Source of the DNA: an uncultured Eubacteriales bacterium
GTDB lineage: Bacteria > Bacillota > Clostridia > Oscillospirales > QAKW01
DNA: 6,152 nucleotides
Assembly: GCA_934378025.1 (NCBI GenBank)
Contig: CAKRPM010000082.1
Span: forward strand, 1-6,152
Direction of reading: 5' to 3'
Part shown: positions 1-3,450 of the stretch, piece after piece
Position numbering within the stretch: the stretch's first letter is position 1
How the letters are laid out: each line of letters begins with the position of its first letter
Program-made: the position numbers and the translations under genes
Notes under the pieces: generated by a model
Database searches by the model: none
Seen by the model: only the letters and a program-made list of their open reading frames with translations
What the model was told of the DNA's origin: nothing

Positions 1-276
1 GAAGCTGTGAAGAAGTCCAAAAAGCTCTTAAAGTTCGTTTTGGACGACGGAACCGGCGTAGATCGGGTCATTTTGAGCGGTATTCACGAATATTATGAGC
101 CGGAAGAACTGATTGGTAAGACCTGCATTGCGATTACCAATCTGCCTCCGAGAGCGATGATGGGCATCGACTCCTGCGGTATGTTGATCTCCGCTGTGCA
201 TCACGAAAACGGCGAAGAAAAGTTGCATTTGTTGATGGTCGATCCTCACATTCCGGCAGGTGCGAAGCTGTATTAA
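1..276 (+). CDS. metG: C-terminal tRNA-binding OB-fold domain, probably the end of methionyl-tRNA synthetase (5' truncated by window edge)
   Basis: The reading frame is open from the first base (residues E-A-V before the first GTG) and ends at TAA 274-276, so this is the 3' end of a longer gene and the GTG at 7 is not taken as a start. The roughly 91 visible residues match the tRNA_bind (EMAPII/Arc1p-like) OB fold. The pattern KKLLKFVLDDG is followed by ILSGIHEYYEPEELIGKT, then NLPPRAMMGIDSCGMLISA, and the ending VDPHIPAGAKLY is typical of bacterial MetRS C-termini. This domain dimerises the cytoplasmic enzyme and helps hold tRNA; the catalytic part would lie upstream, outside the window. The alternative is a free-standing MetRS beta-type tRNA-binding protein of about 110-130 aa, which the visible part cannot exclude. 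It is followed by a strong terminator and shows no link to the genes downstream. Confidence 0.85.
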   Translation, partial: EAVKKSKKLLKFVLDDGTGVDRVILSGIHEYYEPEELIGKTCIAITNLPPRAMMGIDSCGMLISAVHHENGEEKLHLLMVDPHIPAGAKLY

Positions 277-330
277 GATGATATACCGTTTTGTCCAATA
301 GACAGGGATATGCTTCATTTGTTGCGGAAA

Positions 331-358
331 TCGACGCAAACAAGAAAAATCGTATAAT
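331..358 (+). promoter_or_regulatory. Possible sigma-A promoter before the DUF6440 gene
   Basis: A perfect TATAAT at 353-358 is preceded, after 16 bp, by TCGACG (331-336), a 4/6 match to TTGACA. The predicted start near 365 falls just before the terminator hairpin at 371-401, so a transcript from here would enter that hairpin at once. It could serve the gene at 446 by readthrough, or the match may be chance. Confidence 0.4.
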
Positions 359-370
359 CAGTACAGTGAG

Positions 371-401
371 TGGGCAATTCCAATCGGAATTGCCCATTTT
401 T
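371..401 (+). terminator. Rho-independent terminator after the tRNA-binding (metG-like) gene
   Basis: A perfect 11-bp stem, TGGGCAATTCC (371-381) with GGAATTGCCCA (386-396), has a 4-base loop AATC and is followed by five T (397-401). It is placed to end transcription of the upstream tRNA-binding gene. Confidence 0.9.
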
Positions 402-445
402 AAAACAAACAGAAATACAAATCGAAATTTTGGAGGTAGATTGAA

Positions 446-619
446 ATGAGTAAATCAAAAAGATTTGAGGTAATATATCAGGAAAATGGCATAGTCGGTG
501 AGAAAACAATCTATGTGGATAAAGAAACCGGAGTAAATTACCTTTTTATTGCAAGTGGATTTTCCGGTGGACTGACACCACTGTTAGATTCAGAAGGAAA
601 ACCTGTTATTACAAAATAA
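446..619 (+). CDS. DUF6440-family small protein, 57 aa
   Basis: ATG 446 follows a GGAGG (432-436) with 9-base spacing and the frame runs 57 codons to TAA 617-619. The product starts MSKSKRFEVIYQ, then has VDKETGVNYLFIASGFSGG and TPLLDSEGKPVI. I recognise this combination (a polar start, then the V-D-K-E-T-G-V-x-Y-L-F strand pair, a glycine-rich turn and the TPLLD..GKP end) as the DUF6440 family, whose function is unknown to me. There is no signal peptide or membrane segment, so it is probably cytoplasmic. Its length is normal for the family and it looks intact. It is a monocistron between two terminators (371-401 and 640-679), so it is transcriptionally separate from both the metG-like gene and the two-component system. 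The family call is from memory of its consensus. Confidence 0.85.
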   Translation: MSKSKRFEVIYQENGIVGEKTIYVDKETGVNYLFIASGFSGGLTPLLDSEGKPVITK

Positions 620-639
620 AGTGTTGATAGTCAACTTGT

Positions 640-679
640 CCTTTGAGAGAGGAGAAATCCTTTTCTCAAAGGGCTTTTT
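640..679 (+). terminator. Rho-independent terminator of the DUF6440 gene
   Basis: CCTTTGAGA (640-648) pairs with TCTCAAAGG (664-672), and a G-T and an A-T pair can extend the stem inward. After GC comes a run of five T (675-679). It lies 20 bases after the stop codon. A short inverted repeat, GTTGA-TAG-TCAAC (623-635), sits between the stop and the stem. Confidence 0.85.
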
Positions 680-787
680 GTTTGCAAACTGCAAGACAAA
701 GCCAAAACTTCTATTTACAATTTTTGATCATTCCATAAAGAAGGCGCAAAGGCCATGGCGATTTCGGCGGCAAGATTTTTATTGCGG

Positions 788-816
788 TTGAAATTGGCCG
801 AAAAATATGATAAAAT
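788..816 (+). promoter_or_regulatory. Sigma-A-type promoter of the two-component operon
   Basis: TTGAAA (788-793) and TAAAAT (811-816) are separated by exactly 17 bp, with an A-rich spacer end. Each hexamer is 5/6 to consensus apart from AAA/ACA and A/T changes. The predicted start is near 823. It is the best promoter in the 360-base gap before the regulator gene. Confidence 0.6.
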
Positions 817-914
817 AACTGCAAAAGCTTGTATCAGCCATCCTTTGCGGTTATTCTATTTTGATTGCCCTTTTTCTCGCTTGCGGGGCGGGCAAATGAA
901 AAAGACGGAAAATA

Positions 915-941
915 ATACCATAAAGATTTGCTTTATGGTAT
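915..941 (+). promoter_or_regulatory. Perfect 11-bp hairpin in the leader of the two-component operon
   Basis: ATACCATAAAG (915-925) and CTTTATGGTAT (931-941) pair perfectly around the loop ATTTG. A run of five T follows six bases later (947-951). The stem is AT-rich, so it is weak as a terminator. It may be an attenuator, an RNA-stability element or, as DNA, a dimeric operator. The left arm's CCATAAAGA also occurs at 733-741. Confidence 0.5.
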
Positions 942-1038
942 ATGGATTTTTGTATCCGCACGCGATTTTTTTGGAAATGCGGTGCGTTTTAAATAAAAGC
1001 AGACTGCCGATATCATTTCAAAGATTGAGGATGTTATT

Positions 1039-1767
1039 ATGAATCTTATGATATGTGATGACCAAAAAAACGAACTTGAAAATATGCGGCAAATCGTTTC
1101 CGAATACGCCCATACACATTCGGAACTTTCGTTTGCCGTAAAATGTTTTTTAAATCCATTCGATATGCTGGGTGAAATAGGTAAAAGCGGTGCTCCCGAT
1201 ATTGCGCTGCTGGATATTTGTATGCCCGGCATTTTGGGGACGGAGGTTGCACGGGAGATCATCAGCAAAAGCGATGAGGACACCGATATTATTTTTCTGA
1301 CAACAAGCTCCGATTTTGCGGTGGAAGCGTTTGCTCTTCATGCGGGTGACTATCTTACAAAGCCGTACACCAAACAGCGGCTGACGGACACGCTTGACAG
1401 AGTGATTGAGAAGCGGCGCAACCGTTTATACATCCCTATTTCGTGCGGAAAGGAAATTCACCGTATCGATTTGTATAATGTTTTGTATGCAGAGGCAAGA
1501 AATCACAGTGCGGAAATCCATTTGAAATCCGGCAAGTGCCTGAAAACACACACGACGCTCACGGAACTTAAAAATCTATTTCGGGGTGTAAACGGTTTTG
1601 CGGCGGTCGGTGCGTCGTATATCGTCAACCTGCGCTGTGTGCAAAGTCTGTTGGAAACCACCCTTGAAATGTCCAATGGGGATCGCATACCGGTTCCCAG
1701 ACGGCTGAGAGGGGAACTGAAAAAGCAGTATTTTGATTTTTACACAAGGGAGGCAACGGGAAAATGA
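1039..1767 (+). CDS. LytTR-family response regulator (AgrA/LytR/VirR type), 242 aa
   Basis: This is a DNA-binding response regulator expected to act in the cytoplasm after phosphorylation by the kinase encoded next. Residues 1-120 form a receiver domain: acidic pair D7-D8, phospho-acceptor D59 in LLDICMPG, T88/T89 in IIFLTTSS, and K108-P109 in YLTKPY, so all the catalytic positions are present. Residues about 130-236 form a LytTR domain, seen in YIPISCGKEIHRIDLYNVLYAEA and, further on, the F-A-A-V-G-A-S-Y-I-V-N-L and I-P-V-P-R-R patterns. Total length is normal for the family. ATG 1039 is preceded by GAGGA (1027-1031) with 7-base spacing. The stop overlaps the kinase start by ATGA, implying translational coupling. 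LytTR proteins bind paired direct repeats spaced about two helical turns apart; a candidate target lies at 3052-3082. I cannot assign it to a named orthologue. Confidence 0.95.
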   Translation: MNLMICDDQKNELENMRQIVSEYAHTHSELSFAVKCFLNPFDMLGEIGKSGAPDIALLDICMPGILGTEVAREIISKSDEDTDIIFLTTSSDFAVEAFALHAGDYLTKPYTKQRLTDTLDRVIEKRRNRLYIPISCGKEIHRIDLYNVLYAEARNHSAEIHLKSGKCLKTHTTLTELKNLFRGVNGFAAVGASYIVNLRCVQSLLETTLEMSNGDRIPVPRRLRGELKKQYFDFYTREATGK

Positions 1768-3041
1768 TACGGCAGCTTGTGGCTTTAACCCTGACGGTCC
1801 TGATGCATATCGTTTGCTTTGCCATTATGAGTGAACGAAAATATTCCGTTAAAAAGACAATTTCAATTTATTTCGTCTTTTTAACCGTCTTTGTCTGCCT
1901 TGCAATGTTTGTTTCCCGAGTACTGTTTGACATTCACTCTTTTTATGCTGCTTCTCTTGCGTTTGTGAGTACCATCTTGGTGTCGTTTATTATTTTTATG
2001 TTGACTTCGACAGATCCTGCTTGTAAAAAAGTGTTTTTGTTTCTCAGCTATTCATCGCTGTTTTGCATTTTTTTCTGCAGCTCCGCCATGATCAGCAGTG
2101 TTTGGTTTAAGGAGGAATTCGGCGTTGCTGCCGTATACGCAAAAACGTTTATAAGAACCCTGTTGTATCTGCCGGCCATAGGGGCATATATCGCCTTTTT
2201 TCGCCCGGCGATGCGAGAGGTGCCGGGTTCAAATAAAAAGATTTGGCACTCTATCTCGTTGGTTTCCGTGCTGTTTTTGATCGTATTTTCTGTATTTTGC
2301 TTTGTTTATTCTATGAAAAATGATTTCAGGGCGTGGTACAGCCTTCTGTTTGCCGCCACTGTTCTGATTTATTTTTCGGTATTGTGGATTATTTTCGGCA
2401 TGATCCGCTATATGATCAAGGAAAGCAGAATGGAACTGATCGAAGAAAATATGAAATATTTGCAAGGCCAGCTTAAAACTGCAAAAGAAAACGAGTTATT
2501 TGCCAAAACCATCCGTCACGACGCCCGACATCACAACCGGAATATTGTCGCCATGCTCCGAAAGGGAGAGATCAATGAAGCCTTGCACTACATAGAACAG
2601 TATAATGAAAGTCTGGACGCTGCAAGACCTAAAGAATTTTGTCCCCATGTGACTGTAAACGCCATACTCAGCAGCTTTTACAACAAAGCGCAAAATGACG
2701 GAATCCATGTTTCTGTCGAAGCGGATACACAGGAAGAAATCGCCGTCAGTGATATGGATTTTGTCGCAATCCTCTCCAACCTTTTGGAAAATGCCATCAA
2801 TGGCTGCAAGGAATGCGGCGCACACGGCGAGATAACGGTCAATATCCGAACGGTTTCGGACAAAACCGTTATTGTGTGCAGTAACCCCTGCAAGTCGGGG
2901 CTTGTTATTGAAAACAGCATAATAAAGCAGAAGGGGATCGGCATGGAAAGTATGATGACAGCGGCGAGAAAATATGACGGTGATATAAGTTACCGCTTAG
3001 AAAACGGCATCCTCACCCTATGCGTTATCCTGAAAACCTGA
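1764..3041 (+). CDS. AgrC-like sensor histidine kinase (HPK10 type, GHKL ATPase), 425 aa
   Basis: This is a membrane sensor kinase and the presumed partner of the LytTR regulator. Residues 1-213 carry about seven hydrophobic segments (roughly 5-22, 33-52, 60-81, 90-112, 122-146, 162-184 and 190-213), forming a polytopic sensor with little extracytoplasmic loop, as in AgrC-type kinases that detect peptides. A helical linker (about 215-248) leads to the phospho-acceptor motif T-I-R-H-D-A-R-H-H with probable acceptor H252. The ATPase part has the N-box LSNLLENAIN (N339, N343) and a glycine box KGIGMESM near residue 390. The weak D-box is usual for this class. ATG 1764 overlaps the regulator stop by 4 bp and has an AAGGGAGG ribosome site (1746-1753). 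No agrB- or agrD-like gene lies nearby, so the ligand is unknown. The operon ends at the terminator 3086-3112. Confidence 0.93.
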   Translation: MIRQLVALTLTVLMHIVCFAIMSERKYSVKKTISIYFVFLTVFVCLAMFVSRVLFDIHSFYAASLAFVSTILVSFIIFMLTSTDPACKKVFLFLSYSSLFCIFFCSSAMISSVWFKEEFGVAAVYAKTFIRTLLYLPAIGAYIAFFRPAMREVPGSNKKIWHSISLVSVLFLIVFSVFCFVYSMKNDFRAWYSLLFAATVLIYFSVLWIIFGMIRYMIKESRMELIEENMKYLQGQLKTAKENELFAKTIRHDARHHNRNIVAMLRKGEINEALHYIEQYNESLDAARPKEFCPHVTVNAILSSFYNKAQNDGIHVSVEADTQEEIAVSDMDFVAILSNLLENAINGCKECGAHGEITVNIRTVSDKTVIVCSNPCKSGLVIENSIIKQKGIGMESMMTAARKYDGDISYRLENGILTLCVILKT

Positions 3042-3051
3042 CCTCCCAAAA

Positions 3052-3082
3052 ACCAATTGTGTTTAAAAAATGACCAATTACG
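3052..3082 (+). promoter_or_regulatory. Candidate LytTR binding site: two direct repeats 21 bp apart
   Basis: ACCAATTGTG (3052-3061) and ACCAATTACG (3073-3082) agree at 8 of 10 positions, and their starts are 21 bp apart, i.e. two helical turns on one DNA face. LytTR regulators such as AgrA, ComE and VirR bind pairs of short direct repeats with about this spacing, and the core CCAATT resembles the CCAGTT core that I recall for VirR boxes. The second copy ends 32 bp before the -10 of the next operon, where an activator would sit. That the neighbouring regulator binds it is inferred. Confidence 0.55.
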
Positions 3083-3085
3083 AAG

Positions 3086-3112
3086 AAAACCACCTATATA
3101 GGTGGTTTTTTT
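3086..3112 (+). terminator. Rho-independent terminator of the regulator-kinase operon
   Basis: AAAACCACC (3086-3094) and GGTGGTTTT (3101-3109) form a perfect 9-bp stem around TATATA, and the T run continues to 3112 (seven T from 3106). It starts 44 bases after the kinase stop. Its T-tract abuts the extended -10 of the downstream promoter. Confidence 0.9.
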
Positions 3113-3120
3113 GTTATACT
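3112..3120 (+). promoter_or_regulatory. Extended -10 promoter of the surface-protein operon
   Basis: TGTTATACT (3112-3120) is a TGn-extended -10 element, with hexamer TATACT at 3115-3120. The -35 position, 17 bp upstream, reads ACCTAT and is no match, because the terminator stem occupies it. A promoter lacking a -35 would fit activator dependence. The predicted start is near 3127, leaving a leader of about 27 bases. Confidence 0.5.
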
Positions 3121-3153
3121 TTATTAAATTAAAGCGTCCGGAGGTGAAAGCGC

Positions 3154-3450
3154 ATGTTTTTCAGCAAGAAGAAGCTGACCTTTGATACGGCAGCAAAATT
3201 CAATTATGAGCTGGATACCAATGAAAAATTGAAAACAGCGCTGAAAAACCTCTCCCTGCGACGGAGTGAAATGAGTAAAAAGCACTATCTGATCGAGCTG
3301 CTGGCGCTGTTCAACGAAGAAGGCTTTGATTTATCGCTCAAGGAGCTTGATATGCTGCTCCTTCTACGGAAGAAAACAGACCAGATGCTCTTGGAACAGA
3401 GAAATAAACAAGCTATCGGAAGGGGAACGGAACCGAATGGTGAGAGATAA
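3154..3450 (+). CDS. Unrecognised small helical cytoplasmic protein, 98 aa, first gene of the surface-protein operon
   Basis: ATG 3154 has an excellent GGAGGTGA site (3140-3147) at 6-base spacing. I do not recognise the family. The product is highly charged and lysine/leucine-rich, starts MFFSKKKLTFD, and has no signal peptide or transmembrane segment. Residues about 20-85 look like two or three amphipathic helices: an N-terminal lysine-rich one, then LIELLALFNEEGFDLSLKEL, then a leucine run with K/R/E/Q residues that could form a coiled coil or helical bundle. The last 15 residues are polar and overlap the next gene's start region. The stop lies 14 bases inside the next gene, which suggests coupled translation and a shared role, for example as a cytoplasmic partner or small regulator of the secreted protein. 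Such a role is a guess from position only. Confidence 0.8.
   Translation: MFFSKKKLTFDTAAKFNYELDTNEKLKTALKNLSLRRSEMSKKHYLIELLALFNEEGFDLSLKELDMLLLLRKKTDQMLLEQRNKQAIGRGTEPNGER

Larger units (their letters stand above)
680..1038 (+). other. Gene-poor stretch and structured leader before the two-component operon
   Basis: No convincing gene was found here. Bases 680-787 show nothing definite beyond an 8-bp palindrome GCCATGGC (752-759). A sigma-A-like promoter lies at 788-816, which would give the response regulator a leader of about 215 bases. That leader can fold into TTGCCC/GGGCAA (865-870 with 890-895), the perfect hairpin at 915-941, and CGCAC/GTGCG (957-961 with 982-986, followed by TTTT). 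A frame at 755-1042, with an internal ATG at 896, runs through these structures and overlaps the next gene by ATGA, but its product resembles nothing I know and it has only a weak ribosome site. Confidence 0.6.

Noticed and set aside
28..397. Overlapping - strand frames opposite the metG-like gene and its terminator
   Set aside because: They run antisense to a recognised tRNA-binding domain, and one crosses the terminator hairpin.
623..635. Inverted repeat GTTGA-TAG-TCAAC after the DUF6440 stop
   Set aside because: Five pairs with a 3-base loop and no T run is too short to call an operator or terminator; the real terminator follows at 640-679.
680..1038. Possible mobile-element remnant or attachment site in the gap
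   Set aside because: No long terminal inverted repeats, target duplications, transposase fragment or tRNA were seen.
755..1042. 95-codon + strand frame before the regulator
   Set aside because: The start has only a poorly spaced purine run, the frame crosses the promoter and three hairpins, and the product resembles no known protein. Only the shorter version from 896 is kept as a low-interest finding.
933..1283. 116-codon - strand frame across the regulator start
   Set aside because: It is antisense to the receiver domain, and the Ser-rich product is what reverse reading of that region would give.
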